This document shows, piece by piece, positions 13,043-23,292 of a stretch of 64,000 nt of DNA. The stretch spans positions 2,790,001 through 2,854,000 of the forward strand of contig KN832871.1 of the NCBI GenBank assembly GCA_000827325.1, given 5' to 3'. Each line of letters starts with the position of its first letter. Position 1 is the stretch's first letter. A program made the position numbers and the translations under genes. The notes below the pieces were generated by a model. It was not told where the DNA came from, did no database searches, and saw nothing but the letters and a program-made list of their open reading frames with translations. This stretch comes from Oidiodendron maius Zn. Lineage: Eukaryota; Ascomycota; Leotiomycetes; Myxotrichaceae.

Positions 13043-13701
13043 TATTTTGTCACAATTGTCTTCGACTCGATTAAGAGGCGTTTGTAAACTCTCCTCTCCT
13101 CAGCAGAAAAGCTGAAATCGTTGAATTCACCGCAATATGTTGAGGGGTGGGTTGTAAGTCTGCACTGTGCACAATTGAAATTCAGAGAGTTGGCAAAATC
13201 ATAATATAGCAAGATTTAAATCCCTCTATAGTCAAAGCAAAATGATAGTACGTTTGAGAGTAATTCGATCCCAGTGCGACTCTCTTCTGGTGTGTACGGT
13301 TGTGACAGTCTCTGTCCGACTCGAACCGAAAAGATGTGATAACGTTCCTTATCGTGGTGAGACCTGCATTCCCCAGGAGTTTCTATCGCTCGACTAATTT
13401 TGCTCCTACATGTACTCAGTGAATGGGTGCACAGGACACAGCAGTAAGATGTTACCAATTTAATATCAACTCGCCTCTCCCCTTTACCTCTGTAAGTACA
13501 TTATGCGCGTGGAATAGACTCGTCATGCTAGTTCACATTTCTCGTGCCAATACTGCTCGTAAACGTCAACATCGAGTGAGACTTGATATTCTGATCACAA
13601 AACCGGTTGTTTATCAAATGCCTTTAGTCTGCCTTTGCACGCTTTATATTTTATGACTTATAGGTTAGCTACCTTCCCAGGTAACTTTCCTGCCGTACGC
13701 A
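13043..13701. other. Intergenic, nothing recognised
   Basis: Upstream side of SHB17. Several short open frames on the plus strand carry no family motif. A TAGGTTAGCTACC/CCAGGTAAC stretch at 13661-13684 echoes the TAGGTA words at 6318-6348. Confidence 0.5.
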
Positions 13702-14284
13702 TCAAACAGACAAAGATGTTTCGCAGAACGCCACCTCCTCATCTTCCTCATTGCCAGGACCATAAGGTATCCGATCCTTTAAGTTTGGTAGTTCTATTTC
13801 ATTCTGCTCAAAGCACGCCAGCTGCAGAACCCCTTGATCATCAATATAGGCATCCACTCCACCCTCCATGTTCGTATCGAGTAAGTCAGGGCTATGCCAC
13901 AGACTCGCGCATAAGAACCATGTCGCCACAAATCTGACTCGCCAGGCCCGCCATTCACGCATCAATTTATCTTCATCCCATTCATCCTTCTCAGAACCCT
14001 CTGGTATGCTTGTATATCTGTGATAGACGATGGCCGTTCCATCTTGTGTGCTGCGCTGATCATTTCACTCACGAAGTTGGGTAACTTGTCTATGCCTTCA
14101 ACCCTTTCCCCCACGAATGATTGAAGACTTTCAGGTGTTGCATTTCGAACCCTGTGGTAAAGTCGGCCGCTGGAGATTTGAGCTCCCGGCCGCCTACCGC
14201 ATCATCAGGAGTCTTTTGCATGATCCATGGAGTTACGGGGGCAGATTTCGCGGGAGTCGATTGACTTTGGAAATTGTCGAGCAC
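13702..14284 (-). pseudogene. Possible broken coding fragment
   Basis: Two protein-like open blocks on the minus strand, 14090-14284 and 13702-14017. They are separated by a canonical-looking intron (donor GTGAGT at 14072, acceptor CACAG ending at 14018, 55 nt). Joining them keeps one frame only if an in-frame TAG at 14090-14092 is ignored. The downstream block is rich in Trp and acidic residues (EWDEDKLMREWRAWR...) and ends at a stop at 13702. I do not recognise the family. It may be a pseudogene, an unresolved gene with another exon structure, or chance. Confidence 0.3.
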
Positions 14285-14735
14285 CTATAAGCATAGATAG
14301 CTTTTGCTATGATATAAGTGTCGGACTTAGCGCTATTAGACGAACTGCAGCGGGCACTTTGTCGGTACGGAAAACAAGCCAAGTAGACATATTGTGTATT
14401 TCTCAAAAAGGCGAGTGTCTTGACACCTGTTTGCGGTGGCTGGAAACTTGATATAAGGGATCGCAGCAACACCTTCCTTTCCTACTCAACTTTTTCCACG
14501 TCTTAAGCATAAATCCTGATCAATAACGGCTTAATACCTCCGTCGCCTCCAGAGAGGTAGAATTGCGCCTGGCGGGTATTCTATGCCATCTGTGGAGGAA
14601 GTTGGGAGTTCCCAGTGGCCTTTCCACCTTATATCCTTCCCGGCTTCTATATCCCCCGAAATGGCAGTAACTCTTAATGGTTGCTGGATAGCCCAAAGGA
14701 TGGACTGAGGAGGAGCTGAGGTTCTCCTAGGCCAG
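14285..14735. other. Upstream region of the small secreted protein gene
   Basis: Short open frames on both strands only, none with motifs. It presumably contains the upstream control region for the gene at 14829. Confidence 0.45.
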
Positions 14736-14742
14736 TATATAG
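14736..14742 (+). promoter_or_regulatory. TATA box of the small secreted protein gene
   Basis: TATATAG lies 87-93 nt upstream of the chosen ATG and is followed by a pyrimidine-rich leader (CTCTCTCAACCATCAATCATCC), a common arrangement for strongly inducible fungal genes. Confidence 0.5.
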
Positions 14743-14828
14743 AGTGATCATTGCTCCCGACTCTCTCAACCATCAATCATCCTCTTTCTTATGTCTTATT
14801 GCTCTACTTTCTCAATTTATTTTCTATC

Positions 14829-15218
14829 ATGCGGCTCCCTACAATTCTCTCCCTGGCAGTAGTTCTGTCACTGCAGTTATCTTCTGTGCTGGCTATTCCT
14901 ATTGCGGAGCCTGTCCAGCCTGAAGGAGAGTTGGAAAAGTGCACAGGCACAGGCACCCAGGCAGATCCATTCATTTCTTTGTTTCAATGCCCCTCAAATA
15001 ATGTAAATGGTTCATTCCTTCCTTCTTCACCAAACCTACTAAGAGAACTCAGGCAATATGAAGGTGCTTGCTCCAGCGATGCGCAAAGAATGGCGAGTGG
15101 CACAGGATCCACTCCATTCAGGAAGAAGGGCAGGTTACCTACCACGGCTGGTGGGAAGGTTGAGACGCCTCCCAGCCACCAAGACTCGACCAGGCCAGAA
15201 GGTACCACTAACAAATAG
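14829..15218 (+). CDS. Small secreted protein, unrecognised
   Basis: An open frame of 129 aa beginning at the internal ATG 14829. It opens with a clear signal peptide (MRLPTILSLAVVLSLQLSSVLA, cut before IPIAEP). The mature part is about 107 residues, Ser/Thr/Pro/Gly-rich, with only three Cys and no family motif. A TATA box and pyrimidine leader lie upstream, and an AATAAA at 15293-15298 lies 75 nt downstream of the stop. A GTAAAT donor and CTCAG acceptor inside the frame could allow splicing, which would cause early termination. Size and signal peptide resemble effector-like or hyphal secreted proteins, but nothing in the sequence proves a function. Confidence 0.55.
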   Translation: MRLPTILSLAVVLSLQLSSVLAIPIAEPVQPEGELEKCTGTGTQADPFISLFQCPSNNVNGSFLPSSPNLLRELRQYEGACSSDAQRMASGTGSTPFRKKGRLPTTAGGKVETPPSHQDSTRPEGTTNK

Positions 15219-15858
15219 CTCCAGTGGATGCTATTGAATGTCTGGGTATTTTTGTTTTCATAGGAAAAAGAAAGTGTGACCGGTTTGACTCCAATAAAAG
15301 TAGGAAATAAGTTTATTCATTCACTTATTTACCGTTGATACCTTATATATTGTCCGCAAGACGAAGATCAAAGTGTGAACGATACTTCGAGAAGCCTTGC
15401 GTGACTAATATATTATATAAGATTCGTTATCTCAGCCTTGCATTAAGGGGGATGTAGCCTCGCGTGTAACATTCCACAAGGCTGAGGGCCAGATGTTCCT
15501 CCATCCATTGTACCGGTCAGTTCTACAACAAGCCATGCTCCTGCCGAGTTCGTCCCTTCGGACATTGGAAGTGAATTTGGATCTCACAATATCCTCTGCA
15601 GCTAATATATTCTATACCTTCATTCACTCGATAGGTATGAGAGACCCTTCGACCGCGAGCATCGCGGCACCCCATACAAGTTCTCCTAAATTGAGATCAA
15701 TTCACCCGCCAAGTCAAATCTTACAGGGAAAATCGCGCTCAAGACTCGCCAACCGTGATAATCTTCTCAATTCTCACACACTCTCAGTTTCCCAGCCAGT
15801 AAGTCGTTCTCCCTATGGCCGCGGACGAGCAAATCATCCAATATCTACAGCTATCACG
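15219..15858. other. Intergenic; 3' end of secreted protein gene and possible old N-terminus of RBR gene
   Basis: AATAAA at 15293-15298 is the likely polyadenylation signal of the preceding gene. At 15815 an ATG opens MAADEQIIQYLQLSR, which resembles the usual N-terminus of fungal RBR proteins but is one base out of frame with the following block. A 148-codon frame from 15493 shows no family motif before 15859. Confidence 0.45.
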
Positions 15859-17223
15859 ATGCATTTGGAAGACATGCAGATCAGCCCACGAGCCTTGCCG
15901 GGCAGCGCAATGAAGCCATCACTCCCTACAGGTATGTAAGAGTTTGGCAAGCACTGTTATTTATTGCTTTGAGAATAAACTTGGTATTTTTCGTGTTCCC
16001 TTCCACTGACTAGAACTCAAAGATAATAAGCACGTCCCAGGTGCATCTATGGCGCAACAACGGTTGTCCAATCTCAGCAAACAGAAAGTAGCAGACACGA
16101 TGGCGAGGACACAGGTACAGGTCTGGGTTGCACCGCCTGTATGAATTCATTTAATGAGGATCACCCGATAAACTTCAAGTGTACACATTGCACCCGAGGG
16201 AGAATATGTGCTAGTTGTCTTAAAGAATGCTTCATGGAGGCCACCAGAAATGAGGCCCGCATGCCTCATCTGTGCTGTTCAATCATTCCAGTGTCAGCTG
16301 TCTTGAGACTTCTAACAGGAGAACAAGTATACTCCAATCCACTACAATTATAAATATGCATATTAATGCCTGAGAAGATTGAGCTGTACGAAGCTAAATT
16401 TGAGGAATGGGGCACACCCAACAGACTGTATTGCCCTGTACCAACCTGTTCGACATTTATTCCACCTAAGCTGTATTCGTCACAGATATCGACCCCGACG
16501 AACGGGGAACTCAATAGCTCGAACTTTACATTTTCTCCCGAGACCTCGCAGCTGATGGAGCAAGTTGCCTGCCCAATGTGCCATGATTCCGTCTGTACGA
16601 AGTGTCGCTCACTTATGCATGATGGCGACTGCCCAGAGAGCGACATGAAACCGGAGCTCGAGGCTTGCCTCAAGGAATTGAAGATTAAGCGATGCCCAAA
16701 GTGCCGTAGTGGAGTGCGCAAGACCATTGGTTGTGCACGTATTGAATGCAGATGTGGTACGCGTTTCTGTTTCCACTGCCTTGAGCTTCCTTGTGCAGGC
16801 CAATGTTCATTCATGCCGACTCATGCTACCGGCTCTCAGGCATATGAAATTAGAGAGGATGGCATAATAGGTCGCCACCACGGTGACAGCCTCCTGTTTC
16901 GTGACAGCCAGCGTGCGATAATCCTCAAATACGCAAACTGTGAACACAAATTCCAATATGCACAACTTCACAACGATTCTAATGGAAATACTTTACACGA
17001 ATGTATTATTTGTGCTAAGCACATTAGAGCCGTTCAAATTTCCGAATCCAAGAAGCCATCTTTAATTCTGAACGATACAGAGAAGGATTCGAACGTTAGC
17101 CATAAAACAGCAAAGGGCAGTGAGATCGCGTGGGAATGCAGGTGCGGAATGATAGTTTGTGGAATTTGCAAGGGCATCTATACGAAAGTCCATGCCGCCA
17201 TGCCTCAGAAGGTTGCAGCCTAG
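15859..17223 (+). CDS. RBR (RING-IBR-RING) E3 ubiquitin ligase, 5' part probably damaged
   Basis: The model uses exons 15859-15931, 16115-16326 and 16375-17223 (377 aa, canonical GT-AG). RING1 begins CTACMNSF and continues with KCTHC, CASC and LCC. The IBR region includes CPVPTC, CPMCHDSVCTKC and HDGDCPE, and RING2/Rcat has KRCPKCRSGVRKTIGCARIECRCGTRFCFHC. RBR ligases pass ubiquitin through a Cys in RING2; here the candidate is the Cys of KTIGC. The C-terminal 130 residues contain further Cys pairs (CIICAKH, CRCGMIVCGIC). Upstream, two blocks that look like the normal N-terminus (15815-15858 and 16014-16114) are open but out of frame with their neighbours, so the gene is either a recent pseudogene, affected by indel errors, or spliced in a way I could not find. 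Confidence 0.6.
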
Positions 17224-17645
17224 ATTACTCATAGGAACGTAGAATGAGCCGCAAGGTATCAAAAGACTGGTTTAGCTTGGTCCCAGAATGACTTGGTAAT
17301 ACCCTTGACTTGGGGTATCCTGGCGGCGGTGCTACTGGAGTGAGCACCTGCAATTTTTCTTGGCACGTCTTGTACCTAAGCCTAAAGGATGAAGAAATTA
17401 GCTTGCAGATAAACAGAATGATAAGAGTTAATACGGCCTGCTCGGCCTTTAATTTGTGATATTAGTGTACAAAACAGCAAGCTGCGATCTATTCAAGATG
17501 TGTCCATGCCCCTTCTATCATTAAATATACATCGTCGGACACGTGCCGTCTAATTCTATCAGAATATCGGCTTATATATTCTTGCTACTTTCTTCTCGGA
17601 GAAAGATCCAGGCTACTCTTCGTAAGTCGCATTGATGGAGGGGGT
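17224..17645. other. Intergenic between convergent genes
   Basis: The 3' flanks of the RBR gene and the PPR gene meet here; no open frame of note. Confidence 0.6.
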
Positions 17646-20411
17646 CTAGGCTTTGAGACCTTGATCGATATAATAATTTACTCCAAGTTCGACGCTCTCT
17701 GGTCTGTTGATTGAATGGAGTTCTTCGTCGCCCACAAAGGCTTTATCGAGATCCTCTTCCATTATTTGCATTTTGTTTTGATCCCCAAGGCTAAGTCTAA
17801 GTCTTGCGTCTTCTTTTGCCTTCATTCCCTCGATTAAACGTCTGTAGTCACGTACCAAGGTTATGCTTTTTAATGTGAAGTCGTCCACCTGGAACCCAGC
17901 TGTCTCTAGTCGGTTGATGGCATCCACCGTCATCTCAATATCTTGCATACGCGCATATCCAACCACTAAGCTGTTCCAGGTGACTAGATTCGGCGTGATA
18001 CCACGAGATTCCATCATAGTCAGGACCTTCTCTGCCGCTCGGGCCTGACCATGAGACATAAAGACGTTAAGTAAGATGGACCATGTATAGACGTTCGGAA
18101 CAGGACTATCAAGGGGACGATTGGAATTTTCCGGAGTAGAGATGACCGGGGCTGTCCTTCGACCCTTTAGTGACTTGCGCCTCTTCGCAAGAGCAGCACT
18201 ATCCTTCGGACGGATATTATCAGAAGCGTCTATCATAGGCACTGCGGATTTTGCGGAAGATATCATGTCTCCGATGATGGCAGGGCACCAGTCTAGAGTT
18301 TTGAGAGATTGTCCAAAAGCCATAAGGAATAGGTTGAAGACATGAGTCGACTGCATGAGTGCAGAAGCAACGGGACTTTCAATCGATATTAGATGACGGA
18401 TCCAATTATATTGGTCAATGGTGCTCTGTGATGAAGAGCTCACGAGGAGGCCAGTAAGCATGACAGCTAATGTGTGTGCCGATGGGGTGATAAGAGATTT
18501 TGATCCAGCGGTATCTATAGGTACTAGATGCCCAAAACGTGTTGGGAAATCATGGACGATCTCAGCTAGTGGCCGGGGGTCGAAGTAATCGCAGTATACA
18601 GGCAGCATCTTTTCAAATGCAGTTGGCAACCTTTCACCTTCCCCCGTCGGAATATCGGAGATGTTTCTTCTATTCAGCAGGAAAACCGCATGCAAGATGT
18701 CTGTGCCTATGTGCGCATTTTTCATGCCACTTCCTCGAATCATATCGATAACACGTCGAAGTGCAGAGTGATCCATCCGAACCTTGCTGTCATTCAGCAA
18801 TATTGAGTACGTATAACTATCTGCTTCGATGCCGCTATTTATCATCATATCGTATAATTCCCATCCAGTCTCGTAATGCCCGCTTTCGAACGAGTTCTGT
18901 AATAAGATATTGTAGTGGGCAGCGTATGGCTTCATTCCACACTCAACCATGAACTCAAATATTTGGGTGTCCGATATGCCAGCTTTGGACATGCAGCCGT
19001 TCTGTCGAAGCAAGCGGCAACATAAATTTGCAATGTTTGGAGAGTTGAACCAGAAGCCTTCGCCACCCAACCTCTGCACCACACTAAAGGCCATATCAGT
19101 GTGCCCTAGCATGGATAGTCGGTGTGCAAGGTGGGTCAATGTATGTCGATGCAGAAAGTTTTGTGCATCATCTAAGGTCTTATACAGAGCCATGATTTGG
19201 GCAGCATTTTGCAAGTTTGTGAGCAATAAGTATATTGACATCTGTTCCAGGTGGAGGTGACGGCGGGGACCAGTTTGAAGTAAGTGCATGACACTATCAT
19301 ATATTTTTTGAACGTTCGTCTGATCTGGGGATCCTTTTTGAAGAAAATGGGCAATAACAAAGTTTAGACAATCCGAGATCGCATGATTTGGGGGATATGG
19401 CTCCACATATGTTGCTGAGAGAAGTTTCAGGACAGAATCTGGATATTTGTCCAAAGCCATGCAGATAAGTTCAGGCCATAGCTTGCGCTGCTCTACCGGA
19501 GGAATTCCCTCCCATGTAGTCTCCAGGGTAAAAAGTTCTTGCTCAATCAGTGATATCTTGTACTCTTCACTATAGTTAATCTTCGAGCTGTTGCTGAACT
19601 TCACTCGCGGATGATAATTTTTCTGGCGCGCGTAGATTGGTGCGAACCGCCTTTCCCATGAAAGAATGTAAAGCAGACTACCGGGGGTCCAGCTGACCCA
19701 TTTTGGCAGCTCTTTCTGAATCTTGAATAGTCCCACTTGACGGCGGTCAATCTTAAGAGCCCGGCGACGTCGCCGTATAAGTTCCGATTTAGAGTACGGC
19801 CGCTTGATTGCAACTTTGACAGCATTGTCTTGTTCCTCCTGGGGCTTGACTCTGGATTCCTCCATGAGGATTGGTAGCGTTGAAGTAGGTAATTTGAATC
19901 TAGGAGATGGCCCCCTGTTATCCGAAGTCTCATTGTTAGAAGCTCTAACATGTCCATCCGAAGTCGTGTCTATCGTTGATCTGGGAGATTCACTCTCATA
20001 GAGATCACTCCAAAATGCCGCATATCTCTTGTTAAACTTCTCCTTTGAAGACAAAGTATCCTCTAAATTTGTGGCATACTCCTTGCTCGAACTTAAACTG
20101 GCGGAGTGGGAAGCTTGTGTCGACAAGGTTTGGGTCTTCGCTCTGATATGACTAGCTTGAGGAGCAATTTCTCTGGCCTCCAAGGAGAAGCCCCGCGTGG
20201 CTGACTGGCTCGAGGAATGTTCTCTCTCAATTAACTGACTATTATCGCCATTCTTGACATCCCGATCGCGTGTTGGAGGTGCTCGTGTTGAAGAATTGAG
20301 TCTTCGATCCATCCATGGCCATGGCGTGAAGACTCGAGGGGCGAGGAATGGAAGGATAGGTATCTCGACTGTTGACCAGCGTTTAGTCGGTAGCTTGGGG
20401 CGCAAATGCAT
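17646..20411 (-). CDS. Mitochondrial pentatricopeptide repeat (PPR) protein
   Basis: Single-exon gene of 921 aa. The N-terminus is basic and contains DRRLNSSTRA, which resembles a mitochondrial processing site, so import into mitochondria is likely. Residues 60-240 are disordered and Ser-rich. The rest is helical repeats. The clearest PPR units are VYTWSILLNVFMSHGQARAA and NLVTWNSLVVGYARMQDIE near the C-terminus, with weaker ones such as YAAHYNILLQNSFESGHYE and DSYTYSILLNDSKV in the middle. Fungal PPR proteins bind mitochondrial RNAs and act in their processing, stability or translation. Which RNA is bound cannot be told here. Divergent from CWF18, 227 bp apart. Confidence 0.85.
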   Translation of the reverse strand: MHLRPKLPTKRWSTVEIPILPFLAPRVFTPWPWMDRRLNSSTRAPPTRDRDVKNGDNSQLIEREHSSSQSATRGFSLEAREIAPQASHIRAKTQTLSTQASHSASLSSSKEYATNLEDTLSSKEKFNKRYAAFWSDLYESESPRSTIDTTSDGHVRASNNETSDNRGPSPRFKLPTSTLPILMEESRVKPQEEQDNAVKVAIKRPYSKSELIRRRRRALKIDRRQVGLFKIQKELPKWVSWTPGSLLYILSWERRFAPIYARQKNYHPRVKFSNSSKINYSEEYKISLIEQELFTLETTWEGIPPVEQRKLWPELICMALDKYPDSVLKLLSATYVEPYPPNHAISDCLNFVIAHFLQKGSPDQTNVQKIYDSVMHLLQTGPRRHLHLEQMSIYLLLTNLQNAAQIMALYKTLDDAQNFLHRHTLTHLAHRLSMLGHTDMAFSVVQRLGGEGFWFNSPNIANLCCRLLRQNGCMSKAGISDTQIFEFMVECGMKPYAAHYNILLQNSFESGHYETGWELYDMMINSGIEADSYTYSILLNDSKVRMDHSALRRVIDMIRGSGMKNAHIGTDILHAVFLLNRRNISDIPTGEGERLPTAFEKMLPVYCDYFDPRPLAEIVHDFPTRFGHLVPIDTAGSKSLITPSAHTLAVMLTGLLVSSSSQSTIDQYNWIRHLISIESPVASALMQSTHVFNLFLMAFGQSLKTLDWCPAIIGDMISSAKSAVPMIDASDNIRPKDSAALAKRRKSLKGRRTAPVISTPENSNRPLDSPVPNVYTWSILLNVFMSHGQARAAEKVLTMMESRGITPNLVTWNSLVVGYARMQDIEMTVDAINRLETAGFQVDDFTLKSITLVRDYRRLIEGMKAKEDARLRLSLGDQNKMQIMEEDLDKAFVGDEELHSINRPESVELGVNYYIDQGLKA

Positions 20412-20638
20412 CGGCAGATTAGATCTATCCGTTTATTCGTTCGTGAAATTGATCTCGTGGGCAAGATATGAGACTTTGGGTTAAAACTTGGGGAAAATTT
20501 TGGCCAGCCGAGCGGACCAGGCTGAGCTACAGGGTTATAACTTTATGAACATCGCAATAATCCCCCACACCATCACTTGCAGCCACTATCAACAGGGGAT
20601 ATTGTCCGCTTCTATTATAATTTTGCTGGCCCATAACA
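20412..20638. promoter_or_regulatory. Shared divergent promoter, PPR protein / CWF18
   Basis: A 227-bp region separates the two start codons, so both core promoters and 5' UTRs must lie in it. No TATA box is obvious. Confidence 0.6.
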
Positions 20639-21265
20639 ATGTCTACAACGCATGCTACCTTGGGCGCAGCGGCAGACGAGCGCAAAGCTCGCCTAGCAAA
20701 GCTCAAGTCCCTCAAGCGCAAGCAGCCTGGCGACGAGGTAGTTGCGCCAGAGTCCACGCGCTCACCATCGCCTCCTGCTTCCCCCGACGTTGCAACATTG
20801 CATCTCTCTGGTCGAAATTATGACCCAGAAGCAAAAGGGCCCAAGCTTGGATTCGAAGCACCTCCCACCCTCGCGCTCGAGAAACCCACGTTGGAGCAGC
20901 AGGCTAAAGAAGTAGAAGAAGAGATCAGGAAAAAGGCCGAGGAGGCGGAGCAGGATGATAAAGGAGTAGATTTGTTCAAATTACAGCCAAAAAAGCCGAA
21001 CTGGGATTTGAAGAGAGATCTGGATCAGAAGCTTGAGGTGCTCAATGTCCGAACTGAGAATGCCATCGCGAGGCTCGTCAGGGAACGAATTGAAGGCGCC
21101 CAGAAAGCAGCAAAGGCAAAAGCTGGACAAGGAGCTATCCTAGCAAGTGATGGAGGTGAGGAAATGGGCATGGAAGGCGTGGCTCTGGTGGAGGGTGTCA
21201 AACTACGGGAAAGAGAGGAGGAAGAAGAGGGGAGAAGGGAGAAGGAAGATGAAGAAATACAATAA
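20639..21265 (+). CDS. cwf18: Splicing factor CWF18 (CCDC12 family)
   Basis: An intronless gene of 208 aa. The family is a component of the Prp19/CDC5L-associated spliceosome. Diagnostic segments are ADERKARLAKLKSLKRKQ at the N-terminus, LSGRNYDPEAKGPKLGFE (about 56-73), and PKKPNWDLKRDLDQKLEVL with the following TENAIARLVRERI (about 117-150). A predicted coiled coil of Glu/Lys-rich helix lies between them, and the C-terminus is a Glu/Arg-rich run. Length fits the family. It is the head of the RNA-processing group that follows. Confidence 0.9.
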   Translation: MSTTHATLGAAADERKARLAKLKSLKRKQPGDEVVAPESTRSPSPPASPDVATLHLSGRNYDPEAKGPKLGFEAPPTLALEKPTLEQQAKEVEEEIRKKAEEAEQDDKGVDLFKLQPKKPNWDLKRDLDQKLEVLNVRTENAIARLVRERIEGAQKAAKAKAGQGAILASDGGEEMGMEGVALVEGVKLREREEEEEGRREKEDEEIQ

Positions 21266-21498
21266 GGGTATTGGGCATCAGAAGGCCCGTGGTTGGTTAA
21301 AATCGGTAGCATTGGGCGTTTGGCGTTCCATGAGGGTAAAAATCCTAGGCTAGATTGTTGAAGGGGATTGGCTCTCCAGAATAGATGGTGGAAGACAGTG
21401 ATGTGGGTAGAACACTTGACATGCCAAATATTTACAGAGTTCTATTCGTACATCAATGGCCCCGATATCCAGTTAGATCTGGACCCGAGCTATTTCAT

Positions 21499-22615
21499 CT
21501 ATCTGTTCATAGCTTGTGTTAACGCAAGCCGCTTGCTAAAAGGACTCAAGCTCCTCTCACGAGGGATGTTCCTGAAATCGCTTGCATCGTTAATAGGCTG
21601 TCCGCTATTTCCATGGCTGCTTCTGTCCTGATTATCAGTCTGTTGACGGTCATTTGATGGTCTTCTCCTTCTATCCCTATGTGGGCTTCTGCTTTCGGTC
21701 CTTCGCCCTCGTACAGGCGGACTTCTCTCCTTGAATTTCCTCCTAGTACTTCGACTGCCGGCTCTTTCTCTTGAGCTGCGCCTAATGCTTCTGCCATCTT
21801 CAGAAGTGTATGACTCAGTAGACGAAATTGAATCCCTCCTGCGCTTCTTCTCTGAGTCGGTCAGATGCCGTCGAGAAGGAGGCGATGGTGATCTTGCTGA
21901 AGGGACATGCCTCCCAGCGTCTCTGTTAGGAGGCGAGTAAGACCGGCTTACATGATAGTTTCTATCTCCATCGGAGTTTCTGGACGTCGGTCGGAGGGGC
22001 GGTGACCGCGACCTATTTGTAGATATGGTCGAGACAGACGTTGACGAGGCGGATGATGCAGACCGCATCCTTTTGGAAGCCCCTCTAACATCTCGATCTT
22101 CGCTCTGTCGGTCACGCTTGCGGCCTCTTTCCTCCTCTATTTTTGCTAGTTGCTCATCGGCAACCCCTTTCCTATAGTTTTCAGTCAGGGTCAGTAGGGT
22201 TCTTGAAGAAAGTCAAGTTGAAGAACCTCATTGAGAACTGATGTCATTGGGGTTGAGGCGACCAGGCGCTTTGCGAATACCTCCAAAAGGAGCAAAAGAG
22301 CAAAAGGTATATGGAGAAGAGGAGAAGGAGAGACAGAGGCAAACCTACTTCCGTAGAAGATCATTGGGGACATCGCTGGTTAACTTCGGGACGAGCTTTG
22401 GGTTCAGTAATTGCTGGGTTCTTGACGGTCTAGAAACATACGGCCGCTCCTGGATGACCGCCTTGCACTCGTAGCTATAATGGCGTGTGCCAGTCAGCAT
22501 TTTGCATGTGTGAATGGAGCATAAACATATCTTTCTTCAGGCATTTCTGACATGTCGTCGATGCAGTGGCTTTGGATGGGCCTCCAAAGGCTGGTCCTCT
22601 GCCGTAACGGTTCAT
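21499..22615 (-). CDS. Zinc-knuckle, RS-rich protein (ZCCHC10-like)
   Basis: Exons (minus) 22527-22615, about 22349-22486, and 21499-22171; 299 aa in the version that keeps the whole knuckle. The N-terminus reads MNRYGRGPAFGGPSKAT, then CQKCLKKD and, after intron 1, RHYSYEC, together a CCHC zinc knuckle. YVSRPSRTQQLLNPKL and SDVPNDLLRK follow and are typical of this fungal family. Exon 3 encodes a long Ser/Arg/Pro-rich tail (many RS and SP dipeptides) like those of splicing-related proteins; the exact role is unknown. Intron 1 is odd: only an AC-ended intron (22487-22526) keeps the knuckle histidine, whereas the nearest AG acceptor (exon starting at 22474) stays in frame but deletes four residues including that His. 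Intron 2 (22172-22348) is 177 nt. Confidence 0.75.
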
Positions 22616-23292
22616 AGTTTTGTGCGCAAACGATCCTGCTATTGCGTCCTATATTCTTGAGGGACAGAATTGACCAAGTCCTTTACAAACTAGAAGATTG
22701 TGGTCGTCAATCTCACGCGGACGAACACCGTGATATCAGGACTGTGATGAGGGGAGCGTCCTTAGCGCGAAACTTTCTGTAGTTCGTCTGCCGGATATTA
22801 TGCGAACTCTTTGCCTCGAACGACGCAAGGCCTCAATTTATTTATTGTATTCGGCATACTCACCACCACCTCACTCTCTCGTCGCCCACATTGCGTCGCC
22901 TTCTGCCGGCCACCAGGAAGAAGGGGGACGGTCAGGATAGGTGCGATTTCGACTGCAGAATTAGTGGTTGCCGCCTTGGGCTTGTCGTTGACGTTGGCGT
23001 GCAAATCTGTTGGACGGCTTTGGTCTGTCGTAGATCGATTTCAAACGGCATCCAAGACGCTCCCACCCCTCACCAACACCATCAAACTTGTCCATCAGCT
23101 ACGACAATGACCAGATGTCTCGCCGCTACATCGGCCACCCTTCTTAACTTTCTCCCCTAATTTACGTTGCTTGCACGAGGCTTCATTTACTCCAGGCACC
23201 TCGCCTAGCTGCGATATCATCTGTGGTCCCATCTGGACGGCGGCACTCATTTCCAAAGACTGCATCATTCCCAGTCTGTGATATCTTCCAAA
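22616..23292. promoter_or_regulatory. Shared upstream region, zinc-knuckle gene / R3H-SUZ gene
   Basis: 677 bp between divergent starts. Contains short open frames without motifs. No TATA box stands out. Confidence 0.5.

Noticed and set aside
14110-14160. GGTTCGAAAT on the minus strand as a tRNA T-arm
   Set aside because: The flanking bases do not form the T-stem, and no D-arm or acceptor stem is found at the right spacing.
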